From a virus, in IMG/VR virus record IMGVR_UViG_3300027970_000038, positions 1 to 52,390 of that record: a stretch of DNA of 52,390 nt; one strand, 5' to 3'. The notes under the pieces are model-generated. The model saw nothing but the letters and a program-made list of their open reading frames with translations. It was not told the origin of the DNA and ran no database searches. Shown here one piece after another: positions 1 to 9,354 of the stretch. Within the stretch, counting starts at the first letter, position 1, and every line of letters begins with the position of its first letter. The translations under genes and the position numbers were made by a program.

Positions 1-848
1 CCAACATCACTTCTGTGGGTACATTAACTGGATTAAATGTCAATGGTACTATTACTGCGGTCGCGATCACGGCGAATACAGGAGTATTCACAGGTAATGG
101 CAGTGGATTAAGTGCTATAACAGGAGCTAACGTCACCGGTACTGTTGCTAATGCGACATACTCAGTTTCTTCAGGAACTGCCAATACAGTGACGACAGCC
201 GCACAATCAAATATCACGAGTGTCGGTACACTAACCTCTCTAGGTGTAAATGGCAATATTACTGCGGCTAACATTACTGCCAATACCGGGGTGTTTACTG
301 GTAATGGTAGTGGATTGCGATCAATCGTGGGAGCGAACGTTACCGGAACAGTATCTAGTGCGAGTGCAGCGACAACGGCTGGATTTGCGACAACGGCCGG
401 AACGGCGACCACAGCAGGTACTGTAACTACAGCAGCACAACCAAACATCACAAGTGTTGGTACGTTGAGTTCTCTCGATGTTGCGGGTGCTATATATTCG
501 AACGCAAGCCAAGTAACGACATTTAATGATTTCCCAATCGTTCCGGGAAGCTTTTTTGGAGACAACGGATACACCACGTTACCGAACGGATTAATCATGC
601 AATGGGGTATGGTTACATTCGATGTATATCCTGATAATTTTGTAATAGTAAATTTCCCGATAGCATTTCCCAATAGATGTTTTAGTTTTACATTCTCGCC
701 GCAGATAACTACTACGTATTTCTTTAGAATGGACAGTTGGGGAGTGTTGGGTCCTACTAGCCCAACCACTACTAATGCTGTTATATATGTTGCTAGTGCA
801 GGAAACTACTATCCCTTGAAGTTTCAATGGTTCGCAATCGGTAACTAA
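1..848 (+). CDS. Tail fibre protein, 3' part (5' end outside window)
   Basis: The frame is open to the left edge and codons before the first possible start (GTG at 15) already encode NITSVGTL, a phrase repeated twice further in, so the gene starts upstream. The visible part is a glycine/threonine-rich repeat region: GVFTGNGSGL and GANVTGTV occur twice and VTTAAQxNITSVGTL recurs. The end (from about residue 170) contains LPNGLIMQWG, a FPIAFPN segment and a terminal WFAIGN, like the gp53-type C-terminal tip domain of phage fibres. Known for the family: trimeric fibres whose tip binds the host surface. A perfect late promoter follows for the next gene. Confidence 0.85.
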   Translation, partial: NITSVGTLTGLNVNGTITAVAITANTGVFTGNGSGLSAITGANVTGTVANATYSVSSGTANTVTTAAQSNITSVGTLTSLGVNGNITAANITANTGVFTGNGSGLRSIVGANVTGTVSSASAATTAGFATTAGTATTAGTVTTAAQPNITSVGTLSSLDVAGAIYSNASQVTTFNDFPIVPGSFFGDNGYTTLPNGLIMQWGMVTFDVYPDNFVIVNFPIAFPNRCFSFTFSPQITTTYFFRMDSWGVLGPTSPTTTNAVIYVASAGNYYPLKFQWFAIGN

Positions 849-856
849 TACAGCTA

Positions 857-864
857 TATAAATA
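857..864 (+). promoter_or_regulatory. Late promoter, TATAAATA
   Basis: This is an exact match to the T4 late consensus, 31 nt upstream of the ATG at 896. A second box, GATAAATA, lies at 866-873. The leader carries a GGAG-like ribosome site (cggagc). Confidence 0.8.
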
Positions 865-895
865 AGATAAATAAAGACAACGGAGCAATTCTAAG

Positions 896-2119
896 ATGGC
901 ATATACAATTGTAAAGAGTAATGGTACAGTATTAACTACCATACCTGACGGTACGATTAATACAACTAGTACTTCTCTTGGGTTGCCTGGACGAAATTAT
1001 GCAGGGTATGGGCAATCAGTTGATACTAACTTCGTTCGTATTACTGAAAACTTTGCGAACGCAGGACCTCCCGCAAATCCTCTGAGGGGTCAAATCTGGT
1101 ACAACACGTCTGATGCTACATTGTATGTCTGCCCAACTGACGGGGAATCAAATGCCCTAGCTTGGTTAGCATTGACTTCAACTCAGTCAGGTGGGGCGAC
1201 CACATTCGGTACAGTTACAGTTACCGGCAATATTACTGCAAACAACAGTACTATCACTAATCAATCATCCGCTAATCTAGTTACAACCAATTTTCTCACT
1301 GTCACTGCCAACGCAACTATTGCGAACGCAGTAGTAACTAATGCTAACATCGGTACTCTTACCACGACTGCAATCACTGCTGGCTCGCAGTCTACTGCGG
1401 GAACACTTACTGGGGTCTGGACAGCGAACGGGTCCGGCACTGCAAACAGTGTTAACGGTACTAGCATGTGGGTTACTGGCGGTAACTTAGTAGTTACTGG
1501 CAGCGGCAACATAGGTATCAAGACTGATAATTACTATTATGCAAACGGATCTCCAATATCGTTTGCTGGTACATATAGCAACTCGAATGTTGCTTCGTAC
1601 ATGCCTACATATAATGGACAAATACTTGCGACACAAGTACAAGCAACTACACTTACTACTGGTGCAAACACTACTCCTGGTACAGTTACTGGTAACTGGA
1701 CACTATCGGCTGGTTCTAGACTTCAAGCTACATATGCTGACTTGGCTGAACGATTTGCCGCTGATGATGTGTATGATGCAGGTACTGTTGTGCAACTTGG
1801 TGGACCAAATGAAATCACCGCAGTTCAATATGAACTTTCAGAAGACGTATTCGGTGTCATCTCAAACACTGCTGCATATTTAATGAATTCCGGAGCAGGC
1901 TCGGACATATCTCACCCTCCTGTTGCAGTATCGGGACGTGTGCAAGTAAAAGTAGATGGTAAAATTTCTAAAGGTCAACGATTAGTATCTGCCGGCAACG
2001 GAACCGCGCGCGGCGCACAGCTAGGTGAAGCAACTGCATTTAATACTATCGGCAGGGCACTGGGAGATAAGAACACAGATGGTCTTGGATTCGTCGAAGC
2101 TATTGTTATGATTCGATAA
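896..2119 (+). CDS. Virion/tail fibre protein with self-cleavage-like C-terminal domain
   Basis: 407 residues. The N-terminus (MAYTIVKSNGTVLTTIPDG, then NYAGYG, ENFANA and GQIWYNT) matches a virion-protein start common in T4-like marine and soil phages. The middle is Thr/Asn-rich fibre-like sequence. The C-terminal 120 residues (from ATYADLAERFAADD through GVISNTAAYLMNS, PVAVSGRVQVKV to IGRALGD and VEAIVMI) resemble the peptidase G2/endosialidase-chaperone-like tail domain of phage structural proteins. Whether it self-cleaves cannot be told. It sits between two other structural genes behind a late promoter. Confidence 0.8.
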   Translation: MAYTIVKSNGTVLTTIPDGTINTTSTSLGLPGRNYAGYGQSVDTNFVRITENFANAGPPANPLRGQIWYNTSDATLYVCPTDGESNALAWLALTSTQSGGATTFGTVTVTGNITANNSTITNQSSANLVTTNFLTVTANATIANAVVTNANIGTLTTTAITAGSQSTAGTLTGVWTANGSGTANSVNGTSMWVTGGNLVVTGSGNIGIKTDNYYYANGSPISFAGTYSNSNVASYMPTYNGQILATQVQATTLTTGANTTPGTVTGNWTLSAGSRLQATYADLAERFAADDVYDAGTVVQLGGPNEITAVQYELSEDVFGVISNTAAYLMNSGAGSDISHPPVAVSGRVQVKVDGKISKGQRLVSAGNGTARGAQLGEATAFNTIGRALGDKNTDGLGFVEAIVMIR

Positions 2120-2133
2120 GGTTAATAACTAAA

Positions 2134-3087
2134 ATGGCATATGCACAATTTGGATCAATACAGGCTTCTGACTTCAACACATTAGTTGGCGCAAACACCT
2201 CAACGACATCAGGTCAACTAAACGCGGTTTGGGCAGTCGGCGGCGGCTCCGGTGGATATGGACAGACTGCGATAGCTAACGTTGCTGCTGGACAAACAGT
2301 TGCTTCGACCACTCAATGGACTTCGCTCGTAGCTAACACTGCATCTGCGGCAACTCATCAAGGTTCTTCTATAACCTCTGTTACTGCTCCCAGTACCGGA
2401 GCTACAGTCACATATGTATCGGCTATTCCTACTAACTTGACCACGATCTACAACGGTAGATTAAATGCTGCTACTCAAGGAAGTACTTCTTCGAACACAG
2501 TAACATATGGTTCTACTTGGTCGCAATTGTTGACATTTACTCATACTGCGACCTTTGCAAATGGTGATGCAGCACGTTATTTCTTTAATTCGGGTGGACA
2601 GATCAAGATGACCGTCGCTCATCCAAATGGTACTGGCATCAATCTTCTTCTCAATAACCTGTGTTCTAACGTAGGTACAGTTGCGATGAGTGCGGTTACC
2701 TCAGGTACTCAGACGATCGGCGGTATATCATATAACGGCATCACTAAAATTGGCGGCGGCGGCAACTCTCCTACTATCGATTCAACTAAAGGATATTTCG
2801 GACAGACAGTTTCTAATGCTAACGTATTCACTCAGTTAGCATCCACTGGTCCTTCGGGCTATCTAAGTACCTTCATTCGTTTTATAACCAAATCAAACGG
2901 TACACAGGGTGGTAACGGCGATGCTGGATCAGTCATTACGATCTATACTGTATGGGACGAAGTACCAAATGGACTCACTGCTTCGATAGGGTCTGCTACT
3001 ACCATGACTCTTGTTCCGCCGGAATCAACTAACATTTCTAATACTTGGGGTACAGTAAATCTAACCGGAACTGCTTCGGGGCTATAA
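2134..3087 (+). CDS. Virion structural protein
   Basis: 317 residues, Ser/Thr/Gly-rich and predicted beta-rich. It starts MAYAQFGSIQASDFNTLVG and has a glycine stretch GGGSGGYGQ near residues 36-44. Proteins with this start lie next to fibre genes in T4-like phages. It begins 14 nt after the previous stop with no promoter of its own, so it is likely co-transcribed. The exact virion location is unknown. Confidence 0.7.
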   Translation: MAYAQFGSIQASDFNTLVGANTSTTSGQLNAVWAVGGGSGGYGQTAIANVAAGQTVASTTQWTSLVANTASAATHQGSSITSVTAPSTGATVTYVSAIPTNLTTIYNGRLNAATQGSTSSNTVTYGSTWSQLLTFTHTATFANGDAARYFFNSGGQIKMTVAHPNGTGINLLLNNLCSNVGTVAMSAVTSGTQTIGGISYNGITKIGGGGNSPTIDSTKGYFGQTVSNANVFTQLASTGPSGYLSTFIRFITKSNGTQGGNGDAGSVITIYTVWDEVPNGLTASIGSATTMTLVPPESTNISNTWGTVNLTGTASGL

Positions 3088-3113
3088 CTTTTTTAATCGG
3101 TAACGGGTATCCA

Positions 3114-3121
3114 TCTAAATA
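3114..3121 (+). promoter_or_regulatory. Late promoter, TCTAAATA
   Basis: Late-box variant 15 nt before the ATG at 3137. The predicted start near 3127 leaves a short leader with the ribosome site GAGG at 3131-3134. Confidence 0.6.
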
Positions 3122-3139
3122 CTTCGTAAAGAGGATATG

Positions 3140-3445
3140 ATGGATACCAAAACCTTACTTGCTGAAGCAAAAGCTAGATTTAATCATAATTCGGCTAAAG
3201 ATTATCTTGCAGCAAAATATAACGCAAAACTTATCGTAGCAGAACAAGGCGGATTGTTCAAAGCAGATTCCCAAACTATTGCATTTTTGGCTTCGTTTTC
3301 GCATCATCATCTTGTCATAATTGACACTTTTAATAACCCCGTGAAAGTTGTTCGGGCTGAGTTATTGTGGAAATTACAAGAAGTCTACACCGAAGTGATG
3401 AAAGCTTGGCATAATGAATGGCAGGAGCTAGAAAGAAAGAGATGA
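3140..3445 (+). CDS. Unknown protein, first gene of the glycan operon
   Basis: 101 residues from the second of two adjacent ATGs (3137 and 3140); the GAGG ribosome site at 3131 fits 3140 better. The start MDTKTLLAEAKARFNHNSAK is helical and charged, and LVIIDTFNNPVKVVRAELL follows in the middle. Small proteins of this kind lie beside fibre genes in related phages, but no function is assigned. Its stop overlaps the next start (ATGA). Confidence 0.65.
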   Translation: MDTKTLLAEAKARFNHNSAKDYLAAKYNAKLIVAEQGGLFKADSQTIAFLASFSHHHLVIIDTFNNPVKVVRAELLWKLQEVYTEVMKAWHNEWQELERKR

Positions 3446-4257
3446 CTAAAGGTGTACTATTATTTGCCTTCAACTCGCCCAAATATAATTACTATAAAAT
3501 GGCATTGTACACGGCCAGACGCGTCAATCATTTCTTGGGATTACCAGTAACGCTTGTTACCGATGAAGAATCATATCCAGATGATGAATCATATGCATGG
3601 GATAAGGTAGTAAAGGTAATACCCGACAAAGACAACTTTAGAGATTGGGGCCAATGGATCAACAAAGGTAGATACATGGCTTACGATCTCAGCCCCTATG
3701 ATGAGACTATTTTATTAGATGTAGATTATGTCGTCAATTCGGACAAACTGTTAAGTACATTTGATACCTATGAAGATTTTGCTTGTCATCATAAGACTAT
3801 GTTCTTGATGCACCCCGATGCAGCACAAGAAGTACTTAGTGCATACAGTTATGAAACACTATGGGCAACAGTTGTCACATTTAAGAAAACTACAAGGGCA
3901 GAACAGATTTTCCGTGCATTGGAAATGGTACAGAAGAACTATGATCATTATGCCAACATACATAGCTTTATTGGTGGAGTGTACAGAAACGATTACGCAC
4001 TAACTCTTGCATTGCGCATCGTTAACGGACACGGAGTCAACAATCATGATCGTATCTTGTGGGATCTAGTTCATATCGGTAAAAATACACAAGTATATGC
4101 AAATACTGATAGTGAGTTTAATACGGAATACACAGTAATGTTTGATAACTGGCAGCGAGGCAAAGTACGTAAAGAGTATATCACTATTAAAGATATGGAC
4201 TTCCATATTATGACCAAAGACTTTTTTATGGAGATTATCAATGACTCAATCTTATAG
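3442..4257 (+). CDS. Glycosyltransferase-like protein (GT-A type)
   Basis: 271 residues from the ATG at 3442, which overlaps the previous stop as ATGA; an upstream in-frame ATG at 3418 lies inside the preceding gene and is less likely. The N-terminus (GVLLFAFNSPKYNYYKMAL, then FLGLPVTLVTDEE) and LDVDYVVN near residues 91-98 look like a nucleotide-sugar fold with a DxD motif. Substrate unknown. It probably acts in the cytoplasm on a sugar or on virion protein with its neighbours. Confidence 0.65.
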   Translation: MTKGVLLFAFNSPKYNYYKMALYTARRVNHFLGLPVTLVTDEESYPDDESYAWDKVVKVIPDKDNFRDWGQWINKGRYMAYDLSPYDETILLDVDYVVNSDKLLSTFDTYEDFACHHKTMFLMHPDAAQEVLSAYSYETLWATVVTFKKTTRAEQIFRALEMVQKNYDHYANIHSFIGGVYRNDYALTLALRIVNGHGVNNHDRILWDLVHIGKNTQVYANTDSEFNTEYTVMFDNWQRGKVRKEYITIKDMDFHIMTKDFFMEIINDSIL

Positions 4258-4456
4258 TATGTTAAATGGATTACCTTATATTTCTGGAAATTCTTATACA
4301 TTTCTATCTAGTCCGATCGAAATATTCAACTCAGAATTTCCAGAATTCGTAGATAAGTTTACTGTAATTGATAGTCATTCTACACCATTTGGAGGCCATA
4401 CGATAGAGTTTAACGATGAGGCTGACGAAACTTGGTTTAGGTTGAAGTATGGATAA
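4241..4456 (+). CDS. Small unknown protein
   Basis: 71 residues starting MTQSYSMLNGLPYISGNSY. It overlaps the previous gene by 17 nt and the next by 8 nt, which supports translation within the same operon. Acidic, no recognisable motif, no membrane segment. Confidence 0.6.
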   Translation: MTQSYSMLNGLPYISGNSYTFLSSPIEIFNSEFPEFVDKFTVIDSHSTPFGGHTIEFNDEADETWFRLKYG

Positions 4457-5204
4457 GGGTTTTGTAATCATGGCACAAGGAAATGACTATGTTAAGTGTG
4501 CCAAAGCACTCGAACATAGCATCAAGAATGTGATGCCAGACAGCAATGTAACGATCATTACTACAGAGATGCTACCTTACGGGGATCAATGTCCTGATAC
4601 TGATTGGAAATTACAGAATGATTGGCAGGTATACGAAAGCAGTCCGTATGAATACACGATCAAGTTAGAAGCTGACATGTATATCCCACAATCCATAGAT
4701 TTCTGGTGGGACGTATTGAAAGATCGGGATATCGCGGTGTCTACTACAGCGAGAAACTTCAAACAAGATATAACAGACATCAACATGTATCGTAGATTCA
4801 TCGTTGACAATAATCTACCAAATTGCTATAACGGCATCACCTACTTCCATAAGTCGGATCTAGCCAAACAGTTCTATGAGACAGTGCGAACTATCTTTGA
4901 GAACTGGGAAGAGTTTCGTAATACTCTCAAGTGTAATGTCGATGAACTAGCTACCACAGACTGGGTGTATGCACTCGCTTGTCATATCTTGGGAGTAGAG
5001 AATACGACGTTGCCTCATGCTACTTTTATGTCAATGATACACATGAAACAATTCATTAACGGTCTTCCAACTGAAAACTGGACAGATACACTAGTTTATG
5101 AGATTCTTCCACATACATTAAGAGTCAACACGATTCCGCAAATGTATCCTTTCCATTATCATGTCAAGTCGTTTGCTGATACAATATTGGAGAATACTAA
5201 ATGA
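4449..5204 (+). CDS. Glycosyltransferase-like protein (GT-A type)
   Basis: 251 residues. GFVIMAQGNDYVKCAKALEHS followed by VTIITTEMLP and KLEADMYIPQSIDFWW (a DxD-like EADMY) is the pattern of GT-A transferases acting on nucleotide-sugars. The next start overlaps its stop (ATGA). It is similar in plan to the protein at 3442-4257, so the two may be distant paralogues adding successive sugars. Substrate unknown. Confidence 0.65.
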   Translation: MDKGFVIMAQGNDYVKCAKALEHSIKNVMPDSNVTIITTEMLPYGDQCPDTDWKLQNDWQVYESSPYEYTIKLEADMYIPQSIDFWWDVLKDRDIAVSTTARNFKQDITDINMYRRFIVDNNLPNCYNGITYFHKSDLAKQFYETVRTIFENWEEFRNTLKCNVDELATTDWVYALACHILGVENTTLPHATFMSMIHMKQFINGLPTENWTDTLVYEILPHTLRVNTIPQMYPFHYHVKSFADTILENTK

Positions 5205-5527
5205 GCGATGAAGAATACGTAATCTTCTGGGAAGCCCCAATAATCGTCAAACCTGAGTTTAGGTTGTACTATGATGATAAGGGCTATCTTATCTGCTATA
5301 CCTGCGAAAAACTCGAGGGTAACTATATTGTTATTGATGCAACGACTTTCGCTGAGAGTAGACCAGACATCAGAGTAGTAGACGGGAGAATTGTTAAAGC
5401 AAATAACAACGCAGTCATCTCTAGACTATATCCTTCAACTGAAGGTATACTATGCGAAATAGAAGATATCAGTATCATTGCTGAAACAAACGGACAACAC
5501 TGGAAACTAAAAACTCATGAGCTTTGA
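5201..5527 (+). CDS. Unknown protein
   Basis: 108 residues starting MSDEEYVIFWEAPIIVKPEF. It is overlapped by 4 nt at the start and 11 nt at the end, so it is a genuine member of the operon. Predicted small beta-rich soluble protein; no known motif. Confidence 0.65.
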   Translation: MSDEEYVIFWEAPIIVKPEFRLYYDDKGYLICYTCEKLEGNYIVIDATTFAESRPDIRVVDGRIVKANNNAVISRLYPSTEGILCEIEDISIIAETNGQHWKLKTHEL

Positions 5528-6464
5528 AAATATAATAGACATTGCCGATCTGGACTTGATTTATCTATCATACGATGAGCCGGCTAAGGAAGAATTCTGG
5601 TTAAAGATCAAGAACATGTGCCCATGGGCTAAACGAGTTGATGGAGTAAAGGGCAGTGATGCTGCACATAAAGCAGCAGGAGAAATATCTACTACCGAAC
5701 GTTTCGTTGTCGTCGACGGTGATAACATGCCTGACGAGAACTTCTTTAATCTACAATTAGACTTCACAGACAAAGACCCTAATTACAAATTAGCGCAGTA
5801 CCGTTGGAGAGCGATCAATGCCATAAACGGTCTTCGATATGGCAATGGTGGAATATCATCTTGGACTAAGACCTATGTCGCGAACATGCACACACATGAA
5901 ACGAGCGATGGCAGCGATGCTACAGCAGTTGACTTCTGTATGGATTCTTCAGATAATCTGTACTGGGCAATGTGGGATTCCTACTCAACCACCTATCCAA
6001 ATTATACTCCCTTCCAAGCCTGGCGAGCTGGATTCCGTGAAGGTGTCAAGATGGTACTTGATCGGGGCGCGAAGCCCACTATTGAAGAATTTAAAGATAG
6101 AGTTGCATCACGCAATTTAAATAATCTCACGATATGGCAAAATGTTGGTATGGATGTAGAGAACGGATCTTGGGCTATTTATGGTGCTAGATTAGGCACA
6201 TATATGACTATGCTAACTGATTGGGACTACAGAGATGTCGCATGGTTCGACAACTTCCCTGAATTATGGGAGAAGCATAGAACGAATCCCATATATTATG
6301 CAGAAGAGATTGGTGAAGAATTGCAAGACAAGTTGGGTCTACCTATCTGCACACTTGATGCAACACAGTCAAAGTTTTTTAAGCGCCACTACAATGCAGA
6401 CAAATATAACATGGGTCCCCTCGTTAAAGAGATGGATGTCATACGTAAAATAGAAGGATGGTGA
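5517..6464 (+). CDS. Glycosyltransferase-like protein related to the giant protein's C-terminus
   Basis: 315 residues. LDLIYLSYDEPAKEEFW, AKRVDGVKGSDAAHKAA and FVVVDGDNMPDENFF match in order the C-terminal part of the 1318-residue protein at 13498-17454 (MDIVYLSNGETGAEENWE, RVVRVDGVNGRVQAYHAA, then the FDWSW module). The VVDGDN segment resembles the DxD region of family-2-like transferases. Enzymatic activity is inferred only. The stop overlaps the next start. Confidence 0.65.
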   Translation: MSFENIIDIADLDLIYLSYDEPAKEEFWLKIKNMCPWAKRVDGVKGSDAAHKAAGEISTTERFVVVDGDNMPDENFFNLQLDFTDKDPNYKLAQYRWRAINAINGLRYGNGGISSWTKTYVANMHTHETSDGSDATAVDFCMDSSDNLYWAMWDSYSTTYPNYTPFQAWRAGFREGVKMVLDRGAKPTIEEFKDRVASRNLNNLTIWQNVGMDVENGSWAIYGARLGTYMTMLTDWDYRDVAWFDNFPELWEKHRTNPIYYAEEIGEELQDKLGLPICTLDATQSKFFKRHYNADKYNMGPLVKEMDVIRKIEGW

Positions 6465-8047
6465 TGGAAGTCGTGAAAAAGTCAGTAAACAAAGTTGTCT
6501 GGACTAGAAATGGCGGCGGCGATATAATCTCGAACAAAGAAAATGTAGATAAGGTAAAAAATCTATTAAATGAGACTGGGTGCGGGTTTTGCTTGGCTAA
6601 GTTCACCCAGGTAACCATGCATCTGGGAACAGGACTTGTTCACTCATGTCACCATCCTAAGGCACATGCTATTCCACTAACAGAACTAGAAAACAATCCA
6701 GCCGTGTTGTTTAATACAAGTAAGTTAAAAGAAGCAAGAAAGCAAATGCTTTCAGGCGAGAAACCAAGTGAATGCGATTACTGCTGGCGCGTAGAAGACA
6801 ACGATGGACCTAGCGATAGATATTTTAAAAGCCTTGAGAACTGGGCTTTACCAGAGCATGATATGGTACTCGAAAACGGACACGAGATCGATTATTACCC
6901 TACCTATCTAGAAGTTGACTTCAGTAATGTATGCAACTTTAATTGTATCTACTGTGGCCCTGAATATAGTAGCGTCTGGGTAGAAGACTTGAAAAGAAAC
7001 GGGCCAGTCAAGGTACTAGAAAATACTAAAAAGGTACAATGGATCCAGGGCTGGCAAGACCTAGATTCTATCGCATACAAGAACAGAGAACATAATCCAT
7101 ATCTAGATGCTTTCTGGAAATGGTTCCCTGAAGCATACAAGAGACTTAAGTTCTATCGTATCACGGGCGGGGAACCTCTACTGAGCAAGGAAACATTTAG
7201 AAGCATTGACTGGTTGATTCAGAACCCTAATATTGAATTAGATTTCAGCATCAATAGTAATATGGGTGTTCCCGACAAGCTGTGGTATTCATTCTTAGAT
7301 AAGATAAAAGTACTAGCGAACGGAAACTACGTCAAGAAGTTTACATTATTCACGAGCGTTGACGCCTGGGGAGAAAAGGCAGAATATCTAAGGCCGGGAC
7401 TAGACTTTGAGTTGTTTAAAAAACGATATGAAGAAGTATTGAACATCGGGGGTGTACGATGCGTGATCATGTGTACGTTCAACCTATTGAGCATCACGAG
7501 TATACAACAACTATTAGAATGGCAATCCGAATTACGCAGCAAGTATAACATTGATCGGGAACTGCTTCGTTTAGAAAAGCAATTCGACATCAACATCGGC
7601 GGAGAACTATCTCATGTAGAAAGAGAAAAGATGTCAGGAAATCATTTTTCTTTAGTGGGAATCGATATTCCGTATCTTAGACATCCGCAATGTTTGGACG
7701 CGCAGTTTTCGGATAAAAATTTGATCGAACAATACTTACTGCCTGCAATCAATTCAATGGCAAAAAATTCAGGAAATTCTATCTGGGGAGTCCATCAAGG
7801 ATTTGAACCATATGAGATTGAAAAGATGAAAAGAATCGTGTTTGATGTGATGCACTTCAATTCAACGCACGATGATAACAATTCAGTTGTAGTTGAAGGA
7901 AGAGCAAAGTTTTATGATTTTGTCAATGAGATGGATAAAAGACATAAAAAGAATTTCTTGGATGTTTTCCCCGAGTTTACCTCATTCTACGAGAAATGCA
8001 AGCAAGCTAAAGACATCATCTTAGAAGAAGAACGCACTACGGTATGA
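6464..8047 (+). CDS. Radical SAM protein, twitch-domain type
   Basis: 527 residues from the ATG at 6464, which overlaps the previous stop (TGATG) and has AGAAGG 6 nt upstream; the ATG at 6458 has no spacing. CNFNCIYC near residues 157-164 is the CX3CX2C site for the [4Fe-4S] cluster and TGGEPLL near 234 is the SAM-binding strand. Extra N-terminal cysteines (CGFC, SCHHP, CDYCW) could bind auxiliary iron-sulfur clusters. Known for the family: radical chemistry on peptides, sugars or cofactors. Its place among sugar genes suggests a sugar or glycoprotein substrate; this is inference. Confidence 0.85.
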   Translation: MEVVKKSVNKVVWTRNGGGDIISNKENVDKVKNLLNETGCGFCLAKFTQVTMHLGTGLVHSCHHPKAHAIPLTELENNPAVLFNTSKLKEARKQMLSGEKPSECDYCWRVEDNDGPSDRYFKSLENWALPEHDMVLENGHEIDYYPTYLEVDFSNVCNFNCIYCGPEYSSVWVEDLKRNGPVKVLENTKKVQWIQGWQDLDSIAYKNREHNPYLDAFWKWFPEAYKRLKFYRITGGEPLLSKETFRSIDWLIQNPNIELDFSINSNMGVPDKLWYSFLDKIKVLANGNYVKKFTLFTSVDAWGEKAEYLRPGLDFELFKKRYEEVLNIGGVRCVIMCTFNLLSITSIQQLLEWQSELRSKYNIDRELLRLEKQFDINIGGELSHVEREKMSGNHFSLVGIDIPYLRHPQCLDAQFSDKNLIEQYLLPAINSMAKNSGNSIWGVHQGFEPYEIEKMKRIVFDVMHFNSTHDDNNSVVVEGRAKFYDFVNEMDKRHKKNFLDVFPEFTSFYEKCKQAKDIILEEERTTV

Positions 8048-9354
8048 AAAATATTATACTTGCATCATATGACAGTGAGATAGATCCTTGCACGGGGGTC
8101 ATATATCCAAACATGTGTGATAAGAATTATCAATCTGGTTTATACGGGCGGCCATCGCATTTTGACTCGCACATGTTTCGTGCTACCCAAAAAAATGGTA
8201 GTTACAGAAAACATATATTGCCTGAATACAAAAATGTATCTTACGTACGATTGGACAAGATACATGCTGAATTCTATTTTTTTATCGTCAACATACACAA
8301 TGTCAATTTTTTCTCCGAGATGAAGGACATAGGGTTAAGTCATGTGAACCCTAAAATTATAGAAGATGCGAATACAGGCAAGTGTAAAATCATCTTTATT
8401 CAAGACACTGAAGGTATGTCAGGACTGATAGGATTCCCGAGTGAGTTTGATTTCAAGATCATACAAGACTGGTGCGATATTTTCAACATAAATCCTGAAT
8501 CCGTGCATTACATATGCGGGAATTTGATTTCAGATAAACGAGCTATAGAACAAGGATGTAAGTGCCAAGTTCATCCGACATCTGTACAAGAAACTTGGAA
8601 CAATGTGATTACTTTTCCAAAATCAGTGACAGAATTTAATCCAACTACCCCGAACTATCTTTATTTGAATTACAACAGACAGTCTAGGTTTCATCGTGTT
8701 TATATGTTATCTAAATTATTAAAACATAATTTGTTTGGCAAAGGTATGAATAGCTTTAACGCTATGGGCAAGACAGCAAATGATGTAGTATGTCATCTTG
8801 ATCAAATAGAGCCGGGGCTAGACGAATGTGCGCGACAACTGTTTGATCTAGCTCCTATATTTGTAGATACTGATAATACAAACATTACCAGCAGTGCTGG
8901 AGATTTATCCAATTATACTGAAACTTTTATATCATTAATCACTGAAACATTGACCGAATCGGGAACATTATTTTGCAGTGAAAAGACATGGAGATCGATT
9001 ATAGTAGGTCATCCTTTTATGATATTAGGCAGCACTAATGCTCTCAGGTATTTAAAATCTCAAGGCTTCAAAACATTTGATACTTGGCTAGATGAGAGTT
9101 ATGACGACCATGATGATCTATCTAAAAAAATAAATATTATTGTGGCTAACCTTGAAAGGTTCAACGAAATGTCGGTAGACGAACTCAAAAGCATACGCCA
9201 TCAGATGGAACCAATATTGATTCATAATAAGAATCACATGATACGATATTCCCAAAACAAGTATTATTATGACGACACTATCTATTCACACAGAAAACCG
9301 GTAGAACTGATACTCGGAGAAATCTGGAAAGAACTGACCAAGGATAATTCATGA
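8044..9354 (+). CDS. Uncharacterised protein, possible glycosyltransferase
   Basis: 436 residues, starting on an ATGA overlap. The C-terminal part (FCSEKTWRSIIVGHPFMILG, then LKSQGFKTFDTWLDESYD) recurs in changed form in the gene at 10303-11373 (YTEKTDKCFMMEQIPLFLA, then LGFDVFDDVIDHTYD). An EK pair in a similar position is used for nucleotide-sugar binding in some fucosyltransferase-like folds, so a glycosyltransferase role is plausible but unproven. Confidence 0.6.
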   Translation: MKNIILASYDSEIDPCTGVIYPNMCDKNYQSGLYGRPSHFDSHMFRATQKNGSYRKHILPEYKNVSYVRLDKIHAEFYFFIVNIHNVNFFSEMKDIGLSHVNPKIIEDANTGKCKIIFIQDTEGMSGLIGFPSEFDFKIIQDWCDIFNINPESVHYICGNLISDKRAIEQGCKCQVHPTSVQETWNNVITFPKSVTEFNPTTPNYLYLNYNRQSRFHRVYMLSKLLKHNLFGKGMNSFNAMGKTANDVVCHLDQIEPGLDECARQLFDLAPIFVDTDNTNITSSAGDLSNYTETFISLITETLTESGTLFCSEKTWRSIIVGHPFMILGSTNALRYLKSQGFKTFDTWLDESYDDHDDLSKKINIIVANLERFNEMSVDELKSIRHQMEPILIHNKNHMIRYSQNKYYYDDTIYSHRKPVELILGEIWKELTKDNS